Below are positions 1 through 8,106 of a stretch of DNA of 64,000 bases, piece after piece. The notes under the pieces are model-generated. The model worked only from the letters and a program-made list of their open reading frames with translations, was not told the origin of the DNA and ran no database searches. The stretch covers positions 1,550,001-1,614,000 of the forward strand of contig NZ_CP171729.1 in assembly GCF_043769475.1 (NCBI RefSeq), read 5' to 3'. Positions within the stretch are counted from its first letter, which is position 1, and each line of letters begins with the position of its first letter. A program made the position numbers and the translations under genes. The DNA is from Allomesorhizobium sp043769475 (GTDB lineage Bacteria > Pseudomonadota > Alphaproteobacteria > Rhizobiales > Rhizobiaceae).

Positions 1-701
1 ATCCGGTGCAGATATTTCGGCATCTTGTAGCCGAGCTGCCGCTCGACACGAACCCGCAGCGGCGCGCCGTTCTCGACGGGTAGCGGCTTGCCGTTGAGGC
101 CATAGGCGAGGATTGTCTGCGGATGGCGCGCGTCGATCAGGTCGACCGAGCCGTAATATTTGATATCGCCCGCCAGGCTCCGCTCGATTGAATCCAGGCA
201 ATGGAAGACGGCGTAGCGCGCCTGCGGTTTTACCTTCGCCTCGTCGAGCACAAGCGACAACGGCACGCCCGTCCATTTGGCAATGCAGCTCCAGCCCTCG
301 ACGCAGTCGTGCCGGGTGATCTGCGTCCGCGATGGCATTGCAAGCAGTTGCTCGCGCGACAGCGACAGCGGCTTTTCGACAAGGCCCGTGATTTCCAACC
401 GCCAGTCGGCAAAATCGTTGCGCAAGAGACTCCTGTACACTTCGTCGTCCGGCGCGGTCACGCCGTTGGGCCGCTGCGGCTGGCGGATGTCTGCTTCGGT
501 GAATTCCTGCGCCAGCGCATCGCGGCCGGTTATCAGCCGCTGCACGCGGTAGGTGAGGTCGTTCGCGCCTTCCATGAAGCCGCGCACCGCGCTGTCGCGG
601 GCGAGCCCGTCGAACACGTCGCATCCCGACAGCGCCAGGCCGGACGCGCCGATGCCGGCGGCGGACAGGAATTTGCGGCGGCTTATCTGGAATTTCTGCA
701 T
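1..701 (-). CDS. Tat-exported molybdopterin-dependent oxidoreductase, partial (C-terminus beyond window)
   Basis: About 233 N-terminal codons are visible before the window edge. Residues 7-12 read SRRKFL, a twin-arginine signal, followed by a short hydrophobic stretch and LSGC, so the protein is probably folded and loaded with cofactor in the cytoplasm and exported by Tat, possibly as a lipoprotein. Cys133 sits in RHDCVEGWS, the molybdenum-ligating cysteine context of the sulfite-oxidase fold (Oxidored_molyb family, as in MsrP/YedY relatives). The start follows the cytochrome b gene stop by 2 bases, so the two form one unit and the b-type cytochrome is the likely electron partner. The natural substrate cannot be told from this part. 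Confidence 0.85.
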   Translation of the reverse strand, partial: MQKFQISRRKFLSAAGIGASGLALSGCDVFDGLARDSAVRGFMEGANDLTYRVQRLITGRDALAQEFTEADIRQPQRPNGVTAPDDEVYRSLLRNDFADWRLEITGLVEKPLSLSREQLLAMPSRTQITRHDCVEGWSCIAKWTGVPLSLVLDEAKVKPQARYAVFHCLDSIERSLAGDIKYYGSVDLIDARHPQTILAYGLNGKPLPVENGAPLRVRVERQLGYKMPKYLHR

Positions 702-703
702 GG

Positions 704-1582
704 TCACGCACTCCTTCCGGAGTTGGTTTCGCCATTCGCGGGCGGGTCGGTGCGGTACCAGCCGGTGACGATCGAGCGCAGTTCGTTGATCGGCCCTGCG
801 GCCAGGATCATCAGCATATGGATGATGAAGAAGCCGACCAGAAGCAGCATCGCGGCGAAATGGCTGGTGCGCGCCGTCTGGCGTCCGCCCAGCGCATCCG
901 CCAGGAACGGGATAGCGGCGTTCATCGTCGGCGACATCGCCAATCCGGTCAGGATCATCAGCGGCAGGAGAATGAAGAGCACGCCGCCATAGGCGAGCTT
1001 CTGCAGCGTGTTGTATTCGCGCGTGCGGTGAAAGCGCAGCCGCACATGGCTGGCTATGTCGCCCGGCAGCCGCCTCAAATCTTCGAGGCGAGGCGCAAGG
1101 TCGCGGCGCAGATGGCCATTGGCGAAGCTGGCCGCCAGCCAAACGACCAGCGTGACGACAAGAATCCAGGCAAAGAAAAAATGCACGACGCGCCCGGTCG
1201 CCAGATCCTGGTAGGACGGGATCGTCGCCCAGGCCGGAAAACCGCGCCCGACCGGCGTGTCGTCGACCCAGGAGAGGCCGAGCACGCCGCTGGTGTCGAA
1301 GCGCCGGCCGAACACCCGCGTATAGCCGACTGGGCCCTCCGGCGTGTTTTCCGCGCGCATGGCGAGGATTTCATTGTCGAAGCCGAACCCGGACTGGTCG
1401 CCGATATAAAGCGTCGGATGCGCGTTGAAGATCTGCAGGCCGCTGAGCAGCATGAAAAACAGCGAGACCGCCCAGATCCAATGGGTGAGGCGGGTCCAGG
1501 CCGATTGCCGATAGACCAACGTTCCAGCCTCGGCGTGCCCGGAAGCCGCGTCGGGCATTTCGCGGATATGCACGTCGTCCAT
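704..1582 (-). CDS. Cytochrome b561-type membrane electron-transfer protein
   Basis: 292 residues with four hydrophobic helices and membrane-embedded histidines (for example in TRLTHWIWAV near the N-terminus, GRVVHFFFAW and FIIHMLMI), which fits the Ni-hydrogenase/cytochrome b561 family that carries b haems. A 50-residue periplasm-like loop with DNEILAMR follows helix 1. The start at 1582 was chosen because AGGAGG lies 7 bases upstream; a longer frame starting 30 bases earlier has no such site. It is the first gene of a two-gene unit with the downstream molybdenum enzyme and probably passes electrons between the quinone pool and that enzyme. Family assignment is firm; the direction of electron flow is inference. 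Confidence 0.85.
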   Translation of the reverse strand: MDDVHIREMPDAASGHAEAGTLVYRQSAWTRLTHWIWAVSLFFMLLSGLQIFNAHPTLYIGDQSGFGFDNEILAMRAENTPEGPVGYTRVFGRRFDTSGVLGLSWVDDTPVGRGFPAWATIPSYQDLATGRVVHFFFAWILVVTLVVWLAASFANGHLRRDLAPRLEDLRRLPGDIASHVRLRFHRTREYNTLQKLAYGGVLFILLPLMILTGLAMSPTMNAAIPFLADALGGRQTARTSHFAAMLLLVGFFIIHMLMILAAGPINELRSIVTGWYRTDPPANGETNSGRSA

Positions 1583-1693
1583 GCGGTGCCTCCTGCGGCG
1601 TGGCGGCCGCAACGTTGATGAGATTACCGCTAAGATACGTTCCGTCCTAATGACGTGTTTCAGGCCGAGAGTGAAATTTTCGCGAGCCTGCTG

Positions 1694-2530
1694 TTATGCG
1701 CCAAGCCTCGCCGCATGCCATTTCAAATGGTCGTCCATGAAGGTCGAGATGAAGAAATAGGAATGGTCGTAACCTTCCTGCATGTGCAGCGTCAGCGGAA
1801 TGCCGGCCTTCGCGCACGCTGCTTCGAACAGCCATGGCCGCAGGCCGTCGTCGAGAAAACCATCGGCCGTTCCCTGGTCGACCAGGAATTCGGGAAAGCG
1901 GTGGCTGTCCTCGATCAGTGCGCATGCATCGTATGCCCGCCACGCCGCTTCGTCCGGCCCGAGATATTTTTCGAGCGCCGGCTTCGACCAGCCGGCAGTC
2001 ATCGGATTGACGATCGGCGCGAAGGCCGAGCAGCTTTTGAAGCGATCCGGGTTCCTCAGTGCCATCGTCAGCGCGCCGTGTCCGCCCATGGAATGGCCGA
2101 AGATCGCCTGCCGGTCCATGTCGACGGGGAAGTGCTCGGCGATAAGCGCGGGAAGCTCCTCCATGACATAGGAATACATGCGGTAGTTCTTCGCAAAGGG
2201 CGCCTGCGTCGCGTCGACATAGAAGCCGGCGCCGCTGCCGAACTGCCAGTTGTCCTTCTCGTCGGGAACATCGGGGCCGCGCGGGCTGGTGTCGGGGCAG
2301 ACGACGATCAGCCCGAGTTCGGCCGCCATGCGCCGGTATTCGCCCTTGTCCATGACGTTCTGGTGCGTGCAGGTCAGGCCGGAAAGGTACCAGACGATCG
2401 GGCAGCGCTGTTCCACCGCCTGCGGCGGCGCGAATACCGCGAAGGTCATGTCGCAGGCGCAAGCCTCCGACGCATGCGAATAGACGCCCTGGATGCCGCC
2501 ATGGGATTTTGCGAGAGAGATTGGTTTCAA
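1694..2530 (-). CDS. fghA: S-formylglutathione hydrolase
   Basis: 278 residues, the usual length for this esterase-D-type alpha/beta hydrolase. It hydrolyses S-formylglutathione to formate and glutathione, the last step of glutathione-dependent formaldehyde detoxification in the cytoplasm. The nucleophile serine is in GHSMGGHGA, the acid in DQGTADGFL and the histidine in EGYDHSYFF. SGLTCTHQN near residue 50 is a family hallmark. The start codon overlaps the stop of the upstream vapC-type gene as ATGA, so its translation may be coupled to the toxin gene. No formaldehyde dehydrogenase gene is adjacent. Confidence in function is high; its placement behind a toxin gene is odd. Confidence 0.93.
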   Translation of the reverse strand: MKPISLAKSHGGIQGVYSHASEACACDMTFAVFAPPQAVEQRCPIVWYLSGLTCTHQNVMDKGEYRRMAAELGLIVVCPDTSPRGPDVPDEKDNWQFGSGAGFYVDATQAPFAKNYRMYSYVMEELPALIAEHFPVDMDRQAIFGHSMGGHGALTMALRNPDRFKSCSAFAPIVNPMTAGWSKPALEKYLGPDEAAWRAYDACALIEDSHRFPEFLVDQGTADGFLDDGLRPWLFEAACAKAGIPLTLHMQEGYDHSYFFISTFMDDHLKWHAARLGA

Positions 2531-2931
2531 GGTTCAGGCCCGATCAGTTGCGTTTCGATGTTGAGGCTTCGCGCCAGCGAGGCCAGGCGCTTGTCGGCGG
2601 TGACCAGCGGTTCATGCCGCTCCAGCGCCAGCGCGAGATAGAGGCAGTCGTAGACAGGATGTCGCCACTCCAGCGCCATCTCGATCGCTTTGGCCAAAAG
2701 GCTCACATCTGTAACCAGCTCAGCAATAGAATTGCGCAGAATTTCGATGCTCTCGACACATTTGTCTGGTGCGATGTCGCCCTTCCGCGCGCGTTTGTAG
2801 AGAACGTTCGCCGTTTCTACGAGAAGAAATTCAGGCGCTGCGAGGTCCTCCAACCAGCGAAGCGGATCGGCAGCGCGACTGAACTCTGTATCCGCAAACC
2901 AGTGGCTGGCCACGCTGGCGTCAATTATCAT
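2527..2931 (-). CDS. PIN-domain toxin, VapC/FitB type
   Basis: 134 residues of PIN fold. The acidic metal-binding positions are visible: MIIDAS at the N-terminus, LLVETANVL in the middle, HPVYDCLYLALA and LVTADKRL toward the end. Such proteins are Mg-dependent endoribonucleases that cut tRNA or rRNA and are held inactive by the cognate antitoxin. The ATG at 2931 overlaps the antitoxin stop by 11 bases and begins the conserved MIIDAS strand; a longer in-frame start 57 bases upstream would lie deep inside the antitoxin gene and adds no conserved residues. The stop overlaps the fghA start by 4 bases. Confidence 0.87.
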   Translation of the reverse strand: MIIDASVASHWFADTEFSRAADPLRWLEDLAAPEFLLVETANVLYKRARKGDIAPDKCVESIEILRNSIAELVTDVSLLAKAIEMALEWRHPVYDCLYLALALERHEPLVTADKRLASLARSLNIETQLIGPEP

Positions 2932-3190
2932 CGTCGAGACCGGGATATTGCTTTCCCAAATTGTGGTCGCGGTCCCACCGGATCTCATCGATTATCTGCT
3001 GCCCGGACACTGGTTTGGAGCTGGCGCGTATCGCATCCATCTGCCGGATCAACTCCGCGCGGTCTGGCTTGAATGCCGCCGCAAGCGTTTCTCTCGCGAC
3101 CTGTTCGGCCGATTTTCCATCAGCCTTCGCTTTCGACCTGATGCGTTGCAGCACCACGTCGTCAATTTTTCTGACCAGCATCTGCCCCAT
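2921..3190 (-). CDS. FitA/VapB-type antitoxin
   Basis: 89 residues. The N-terminal half (MLVRKIDDVVLQRIRSKA and so on) is a ribbon-helix-helix DNA-binding domain of the FitA-like class, and the C-terminal part (EIRWDRDHN) is the toxin-binding tail. GGAG lies 8 bases before the ATG at 3190. The pair antitoxin-toxin is co-oriented with overlapping ends, as in fitAB/vapBC loci. A perfect 31-bp palindrome lies 10 bases upstream and is the likely autoregulatory operator. The antitoxin presumably represses its own promoter together with the toxin. Confidence 0.87.
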   Translation of the reverse strand: MGQMLVRKIDDVVLQRIRSKAKADGKSAEQVARETLAAAFKPDRAELIRQMDAIRASSKPVSGQQIIDEIRWDRDHNLGKQYPGLDDDN

Positions 3191-3200
3191 GGCGAAAGCT

Positions 3201-3231
3201 CCATATTGATATCATTATGATATCAATATGG
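3201..3231. promoter_or_regulatory. Perfect palindrome, probable antitoxin operator
   Basis: Two 15-base arms, CCATATTGATATCAT and its exact reverse complement, flank one central base at 3216. It is AT-rich in a GC-rich surrounding and lies just upstream of the antitoxin start at 3190. Ribbon-helix-helix antitoxins bind such inverted repeats, so this is the expected autoregulation site. The palindrome itself is directly visible; the binding is inferred. Confidence 0.8.
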
Positions 3232-3256
3232 GTTCGAGAAAGCAATTAGCGGCAAC

Positions 3257-3841
3257 TCATTCGACCGTAATCCCCAAATCCCTGATCGGTAGAAACGGCA
3301 CTATCGTCGAGCGCTTGGCGATTTCTGCATCGAGCTCCTCAATTGGCGGATTGTCGGCCTCAATCCACCGGACCAGTTCGGAAAATTCGGCTCGCGGCAT
3401 GGTCCGCGAGAAGGTTAGCGTGCCGCCTTCCTCAATCACGGTGCGGCCGTTGACCACGATGCTCTCAGCCACCACCGTCCAACTTGGCCCAAATGTCTTG
3501 ACCATCGTATACATGGTTTTCGCCTTCACCGGCCCGACGCCGCCCTCCAGACACGCTTCGTAGAACATGCGATGCGTCGCCGCCGACGGCCGGGTCCGCA
3601 CCTCGCAATAATAGTCGTGCAGCACCGAAGCGCGGCGGTAGTCGCCGATGAAGGGCGATCCGAAAGTCGACCAGAATATCTGCGGTATCGACGCGCCGTT
3701 GACGACCGCATTCTTCTTGGCGGTCCAGACAAGCCCACAGGAATCCTCGAACCCGAAGTCCTGCTCCAGCTTCACGTCGCGGTCGGCGCCTGGCTGCGTG
3801 AGCCAGGAAACGGAAACGGTTCCGATGAAATGCACTGGCAT
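3257..3841 (-). CDS. DUF1353 family protein
   Basis: 194 residues. The core VVNGASIPQIFWSTFG followed by GDYRRASVLHDYYCEV is the DUF1353 signature, a family of unknown function often found in or near phage genes. The start ATG at 3841 has GGGGAGGA 8 bases upstream. A much longer in-frame extension to 4435 exists but runs antisense-frame across the DUF188 gene and lacks a ribosome site, so it is rejected. It lies between a toxin-antitoxin pair and a broken regulator, which suggests an accessory stretch, though base composition is close to that of its neighbours. Confidence 0.8.
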   Translation of the reverse strand: MPVHFIGTVSVSWLTQPGADRDVKLEQDFGFEDSCGLVWTAKKNAVVNGASIPQIFWSTFGSPFIGDYRRASVLHDYYCEVRTRPSAATHRMFYEACLEGGVGPVKAKTMYTMVKTFGPSWTVVAESIVVNGRTVIEEGGTLTFSRTMPRAEFSELVRWIEADNPPIEELDAEIAKRSTIVPFLPIRDLGITVE

Positions 3842-3945
3842 GAAACGGTCCTCCCCATCGCTAAAGTTGCAAGCGCGGACCTTAATCCGGATCGCAGGCT
3901 GCGTGGAGGATTCTTTGCAAGCTGGGCGATACGCAGCCCGGGGAA

Positions 3946-4416
3946 CTATTCCGTCGCCTTGATCGCCTTGCGCGCCATCTGGTCCAGCGCGCCCAGGAAG
4001 CGCGAGCGGTCGGCGGGCGTGAAGCCGGCATTGTAGCCCTTGCTCTCGCCGGTTTCGCGCAGATGCTGCTTCAGGTCGCGCATCGCCACGGCCATGCCGA
4101 TCGTCTCGGGCGTGAACGGCTTTCCGGTCGGGCCGAGCACATGCGCGCCCAGCGCCACCGCGCGCGCCGCCAAGGGAATGTCGGCCGTAATGACGATGTC
4201 GTTGGCCTTCGCATTCTCGACGATCCAGTCGTCGGCGGCGTCTGCGGCGGTTTTCGCCACCACGACATGCCTGACCATCGGGTCGCGCGAGGGTCTCAGG
4301 CCGCCATTCGACACGAAGGTGACGACCAGCCCGAGCCGTTCGGCGACTTTCTCCACCTCCGCCTTCACCGGGCAGGCATCGGCGTCGACATAGATGATCG
4401 GCTGTTCCATCGGCAC
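3946..4416 (-). CDS. UPF0178/DUF188 family protein (YaiI/YqxD type)
   Basis: 156 residues from a GTG start. Conserved blocks are IYVDADACPVKAEV at the N-terminus, FVSNGG, DDWIVENA and DIVITADIPLA, which resemble a PIN/NYN-like nuclease fold; activity is not established for the family. The GTG at 4416 overlaps the stop of the upstream XRE reading frame as TAGTG, with GAGAGG 5 bases before it, which suggests termination-reinitiation. An ATG two codons in (4410) is the alternative start. Because the upstream gene now carries an internal nonsense codon, such coupling may be weakened. Confidence 0.85.
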   Translation of the reverse strand: MPMEQPIIYVDADACPVKAEVEKVAERLGLVVTFVSNGGLRPSRDPMVRHVVVAKTAADAADDWIVENAKANDIVITADIPLAARAVALGAHVLGPTGKPFTPETIGMAVAMRDLKQHLRETGESKGYNAGFTPADRSRFLGALDQMARKAIKATE

Positions 4417-4757
4417 TAAAGCCTCTCAACAACATCGATCCAAAGCTTCACATCATCCAGAAGCCTGCGCAACGTCCGCAGCAGAGCATTTTTCATCGAG
4501 TCTGGTACGCTATAGGGAGCTTGGCTTTCGGAGAAACCACCATTCACCTCACTCTCCCCGCGCAGGATGGCCATCGCCGCTTTGAAGCGGCCAGCAGGAA
4601 CGCGGCTCTGCCCTCGCTCTTATTTGCCAATCTGCTTTAGCGAAACGCCGAGCAGTAGCCCAAGCTGTTCCTGGGTAAGGCCGGCCGCTCTCCGCAGCCG
4701 CGCCAGTTCCCGGCCTTGGGCCTTGTCATGCTCGTCAGGTTTTCGCGAAGTCGCCAT
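4416..4757 (-). pseudogene. XRE-family helix-turn-helix regulator with internal stop
   Basis: Reading from the ATG at 4757, 45 codons encode an XRE helix-turn-helix (GLTQEQLGLLLGVS then LKQIGK), then TAA at 4622-4620 interrupts the usual I-x-K-Y-E-R-G motif at the tyrosine codon. The same frame continues without further stops (ERGQSRVPAGRF, AAMAILRG) for 67 codons to TAG at 4418-4416. A single substitution (TAC or TAT to TAA) explains it. The truncated product would lack the end of the fold. The intact gene would have been a DNA-binding repressor of about 113 residues. It overlaps the DUF188 start by one base. Confidence 0.8.
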
Positions 4758-4907
4758 ATCGCCGCGCCATCAAAGCGCGACACTTAGACTTGCCACCCAC
4801 TTGGAACAATGCATCCAAGGTTCCTTTCGATAGGCCCCTTGGCCACCTAAAGTTCCTATCCAAGCGTTCGCGGGCGCGCCACCTTTCCTCGTCGGGCAAA
4901 AGCGTCC

Positions 4908-5780
4908 TCACTCCGCCGCAATCTTGTCCTGCGTCTTCGTCTCGAAATCGCTGGCGTCATGGCGCTCGCGCAACTGGTTCGCCGGGTCGCCGCTGGTGCG
5001 GTTGACCATGCGGCCGCGCTTCACGGCCGGCCGTGCATGGAGCTGGTCGGCCCAGCGCAGCAGGTTCTTGTATTCGTGCACCGACAGGAACTCGCCGGCC
5101 TCGTAGTTCCAGCCCTTCACCATGCCGCCATACCAGGGCCAGATCGCCATGTCGGCGATGGTGTATTCGCTGCCGGCCACATATTCCGTCTCGGCCAGCC
5201 GCCGGTCGAGTACGTCGAGCTGGCGCTTGGTCTCCATCGCATAGCGATCGATGGCATATTCGATCTTCTCCGGCGCATAGGCGTAAAAATGGCCGAAGCC
5301 GCCGCCGAGGAAGGGCGTGCTGCCCATCTGCCAGAACAGCCAGGACAGCGTCTCGGCGCGGGCGGGCTGTTCGGTCGGAAGGAACGCGCCGAATTTTTCT
5401 GCGAGATGGACGAGGATGGCGCCGGATTCGAAGACGCGGATCGGCGTTTTCCCGCTGCGGTCCATCAGCGCCGGGATTTTCGAGTTCGGATTGACCTCGA
5501 CGAAGCCGCTGCCGAACTGGTCGCCATCGCCGATCTGGATCAGCCAGGCGTCGTACTCCGCTCCGCTATGACCAGCTTCCAGAAGCTCCTCCAGCATGAT
5601 GGTGACCTTCTGGCCGTTAGGCGTGCCGAGCGAATAGAGCTGGAAGGGATGCTTGCCCACCGGCAGTTCCTTTTCATGCGTCGGCCCGGCGATCGGGCGA
5701 TTGATGCTGGCGAATGCGCCGCCGCTCGGCTTGTTCCAGGTCCAGACTTTTGGAGGGGTGTATGGGGCGGTATCGGTCAT
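4908..5780 (-). CDS. yghU: Glutathione-dependent disulfide-bond oxidoreductase, YghU type
   Basis: 290 residues, close to E. coli YghU. The N-terminal extension YTPPKVWTWNKPSGGAFAS is typical of this glutathione S-transferase branch. The thioredoxin-like domain follows (LYSLGTPNGQKVTIMLEE, then NPNSKIPALMDRSG and VFESGAILVHLAEK), then the helical C-terminal domain (YTIADMAIWPWYGG). These enzymes bind two glutathione molecules and show disulfide reductase activity in the cytoplasm. It stands alone, with AGAGG before the ATG. The physiological substrate is unknown. Confidence 0.9.
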   Translation of the reverse strand: MTDTAPYTPPKVWTWNKPSGGAFASINRPIAGPTHEKELPVGKHPFQLYSLGTPNGQKVTIMLEELLEAGHSGAEYDAWLIQIGDGDQFGSGFVEVNPNSKIPALMDRSGKTPIRVFESGAILVHLAEKFGAFLPTEQPARAETLSWLFWQMGSTPFLGGGFGHFYAYAPEKIEYAIDRYAMETKRQLDVLDRRLAETEYVAGSEYTIADMAIWPWYGGMVKGWNYEAGEFLSVHEYKNLLRWADQLHARPAVKRGRMVNRTSGDPANQLRERHDASDFETKTQDKIAAE

Positions 5781-5926
5781 ATCCAGAGCCTCTCGGGTGC
5801 TATTGCGCTAGCGGTTGGTTCGGCGGGGGAACCTCAACATATTGGTGCACCATTGCCGTTTCAAAGGGGGTGGCCGCCTCTGGACCAAGACTTTACGGGA
5901 CCGGCGGCTGCCGCCGCGACCACCGG

Positions 5927-6913
5927 CTAGCCGGCCACGCTGCCGACCCAAGCCCGCCACTCGCTCTCGTCGCCATGGAACACGTTCAAATCGATGCGGC
6001 CCTCGACCCCATGCGAAAGTCCGGATCCCGAATATTGCCAGAACACCCATTTGCGGCCGGGATAGACTTTTGCCGGGTGCGCCGCCACCGAGCGCAGCCA
6101 GAAGGGATGGTCCGGAAAGGCGCTCCTCAGATTATCGCGATAGAAATCTGGCGCGGTGTAGATGATCGGACGCTGGCCGTAATGCGCCTCGAGCCGATCC
6201 ATGAAGACCTGCATCTTCTCCAGCACACGCGCGCGCGACGGGCGCTTGCGGCAATTCCTGGAATCGCCGTTCCACTCGACATCAATCACCGGCGGCAGCG
6301 CGCCGGCGACCTTGGGCACATTGCGGATGAACCAGTCGGCCTGCTCGCCGGCTGTGCGGCACCAGTAGAAGAAATGATAGGCGCCGCGTCTAAGGCCTGC
6401 TTGGCCTGCCGCGCGCCAGTTCTTCCGGAACATCGGGTCGAGATGGTCACCGCCGTCGGTCGCCTTGATGTAGGCGAAATTCGCCCCCTGCGACCGGAGC
6501 TTCGCCCAGTCGATCTCGCCCTGCCAGCGCGAGACGTCGACGCCGTGCACCGCGAGCTTCGTCGGCGACTTCTTGCCGAAATTGATTGGCTTGGCGTCAC
6601 GGAACCGGTGCCGCTGGATCGTCCCGCCGGCATAGGGCGCGTCGCGCAGTGCCGGCTTCGGCGCCGCGACCAGCGCAATCGGCGTCACCTCAGGTTCGGC
6701 GGGCTCGGCGACTTCCTCCACCTGCGCGGTCTGCACGACAGCCTCCGTCGGAGCGGCTGCACCCACTTCCGCCTGCGGTACGGCCGCGTCGGGTCTCGGG
6801 ATCGAACTGGTGGTTTCGAGCGAGGGCGCCAGGCCGTCGACGCCGGAACTCGATGTGCACCCAGCGATGCCAAGGCATGCGAGGAGGGTAACGACGATGG
6901 CTGTCGAACGCAT
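5927..6913 (-). CDS. GH25 lysozyme-like lipoprotein
   Basis: 328 residues. The start at 6913 gives a clean lipoprotein signal (MRSTAIVVTLLACLGIAGC), so Cys19 is probably lipidated. After a Pro/Ala/Glu-rich linker of about 100 residues comes the glycoside hydrolase 25 domain: HGVDVSRWQGEIDW, YIKATDG, RGAYHFFYW, PVIDVEWNG, PIIYT and FWQYSGSG. The first Asp (GVDVSRW) and the D-x-E of IDVEW are the catalytic acids of GH25 muramidases. It should cut the glycan strand of peptidoglycan from the periplasmic side. A Cys pair around GDSRNC and YWC could form a disulfide. Confidence 0.9.
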   Translation of the reverse strand: MRSTAIVVTLLACLGIAGCTSSSGVDGLAPSLETTSSIPRPDAAVPQAEVGAAAPTEAVVQTAQVEEVAEPAEPEVTPIALVAAPKPALRDAPYAGGTIQRHRFRDAKPINFGKKSPTKLAVHGVDVSRWQGEIDWAKLRSQGANFAYIKATDGGDHLDPMFRKNWRAAGQAGLRRGAYHFFYWCRTAGEQADWFIRNVPKVAGALPPVIDVEWNGDSRNCRKRPSRARVLEKMQVFMDRLEAHYGQRPIIYTAPDFYRDNLRSAFPDHPFWLRSVAAHPAKVYPGRKWVFWQYSGSGLSHGVEGRIDLNVFHGDESEWRAWVGSVAG

Positions 6914-7036
6914 TGGGACCCGTACGCAAAACATTGAGACCGAAGGCGGACGCCAGCGGAGACGATTTCACTAACGGGAGATTACCAAGAAAGATTGAAT
7001 CCAAAGTTTCCGCGCCGGTTAACGATAGCGCCGACT

Positions 7037-7195
7037 TTCCCTCCTCCTTGAGGGGAGGTGGCCGCGAAGCGGCTGGGAGGTTGCCGATGAAAGTATGCTT
7101 GACCTGTTGGTCGTCGCGGAATGAAACGCCGCGTACTGCCGCACCGACCCCACCCCCGGCGCTTCGCGCCGACCCTCCCCTCAAGAGGGAGGGAG
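7037..7195. repeat. Inverted-repeat intergenic element, copy A
   Basis: A roughly 159-base element with complementary ends: CTCCTTGAGGGGAGGTGGC near 7043 and CCCTCCCCTCAAGAGGGAGG near 7173-7192, each followed inward by a smaller GCGAAGC-type hairpin. A second copy with the same end design sits at 42943-43100. Such CTTGAGGGGAGG palindromic elements are abundant between genes in Mesorhizobium-like genomes (recollection, not checked). The stretch 6914-7340 holds no gene that I can support; this element fills much of it. Confidence 0.65.
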
Positions 7196-7340
7196 GCGTC
7201 GGCGCGTTTTCAGCGGGCTTCTCTCCTCCGGGCAGGGAGAAGGGTAGCGGGTGAAACGAGCCGGTGAGGGGCGATTTTTTTAGAAAGGAAGTGAAGGTTG
7301 CGATTTCAAATCGTAAGGGAGGAGTTGGACTGCCCCACCC

Positions 7341-7535
7341 TTACGCGCACCATCCCTGCCGTCCGGATGTCTGCGCGATAATGTGCGGGGGCGGAACGAA
7401 TGCCGCCTCGGCGCGGTCGCGTGCCCGTTCGAGCAGCGTGCGCACCTCGTCGGGATGCACGCGGTCGCGCTTCATGACGAGCTGGATCAGCGGATCGCTC
7501 AACAGCTCGTCCAGTGTGTTCCTGGTCTCCGTCAT
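7341..7535 (-). CDS. Small conserved-type protein of unknown function
   Basis: 64 residues, acidic to neutral, no signal peptide or membrane segment. The sequence MTETRNTLDELLSDPLIQLV followed by KRDRVHPDEVRTLLERARDR suggests two amphipathic helices. GAGGAG lies 7 bases upstream of the ATG at 7535. I do not recognise a named family; it looks like a small cytoplasmic protein of the kind conserved in rhizobia. The C-terminal third (PPPHIIAQTSGRQGW) is probably unstructured. Confidence 0.6.
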   Translation of the reverse strand: MTETRNTLDELLSDPLIQLVMKRDRVHPDEVRTLLERARDRAEAAFVPPPHIIAQTSGRQGWCA

Positions 7536-7641
7536 CTGCCGTCTCCTCGAATGCCGCCCGCACCCTTAGATAGGGTGAGGATGATGGCACGCCAATGTCG
7601 CTTCGATGACGATCCGATGTCGCGGCCGAAAAAACTCGGGG

Positions 7642-8106
7642 TCAGCCGCTAATGCGCCCGTGCGGCATTCCGTACATCAGCCGCTCGAAGCCGTCGCCCG
7701 AGACATGCACCAGCGTGCGGTGGTCGCCGCCTTCGAAATAGATGTCGTCGCGGCGCTCCAGCCCGTCATCGACCACGCTGGCGATCCGGTATGGCGCGCC
7801 GAAGATCGGCACCGCGCCGGTGTCGCAGTCGGGGAAGAGCGCGCTGGCTTCGTCCTCGGTTGCGAGTTCCACCGGCTCGCCGACCAGTTCGCGGACCTTT
7901 TCGAGGTCGACCTGGCGCGAGGCGGGCACAACCGCAAGCAGATAGCTGCCGTCCCAGCGCAGCACGACGCCCTTGGCGAGTTCGTTGCCAGGCACGTGGC
8001 TGGCTTCGGCGGTCATTGCCGACGACGCGGTCTTGCTGTGCTTGGCGACATCATAGGTGACGTGGTTGTCTTCGAGATATTCCTGCATTGTCAGCGCAAT
8101 ACCCAT
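7642..8106 (-). CDS. YbaK/prolyl-tRNA deacylase-domain protein
   Basis: 154 residues from the ATG at 8106, which has AAGGA about 8 bases upstream; a longer in-frame start at 8184 adds no conserved sequence. The fold of the YbaK/ProX/INS domain is seen in HVTYDVAKHSKTASSA, NELAKGVVLRWDG, YLLAVVPASRQVDL and FGAPYRIASVVDDGL. Members hydrolyse misacylated tRNAs in trans, typically Ala- or Cys-tRNAPro. The lysine in KGVVLR is the conserved active-site lysine. It stands alone, divergent from the acylphosphatase. Confidence 0.85.
   Translation of the reverse strand: MGIALTMQEYLEDNHVTYDVAKHSKTASSAMTAEASHVPGNELAKGVVLRWDGSYLLAVVPASRQVDLEKVRELVGEPVELATEDEASALFPDCDTGAVPIFGAPYRIASVVDDGLERRDDIYFEGGDHRTLVHVSGDGFERLMYGMPHGRISG

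Noticed and set aside
3257..4435. A 392-codon frame spanning DUF1353 and the region of DUF188
   Set aside because: The first half runs in a wrong frame across the real DUF188 gene; the DUF1353 start at 3841 has its own ribosome site.
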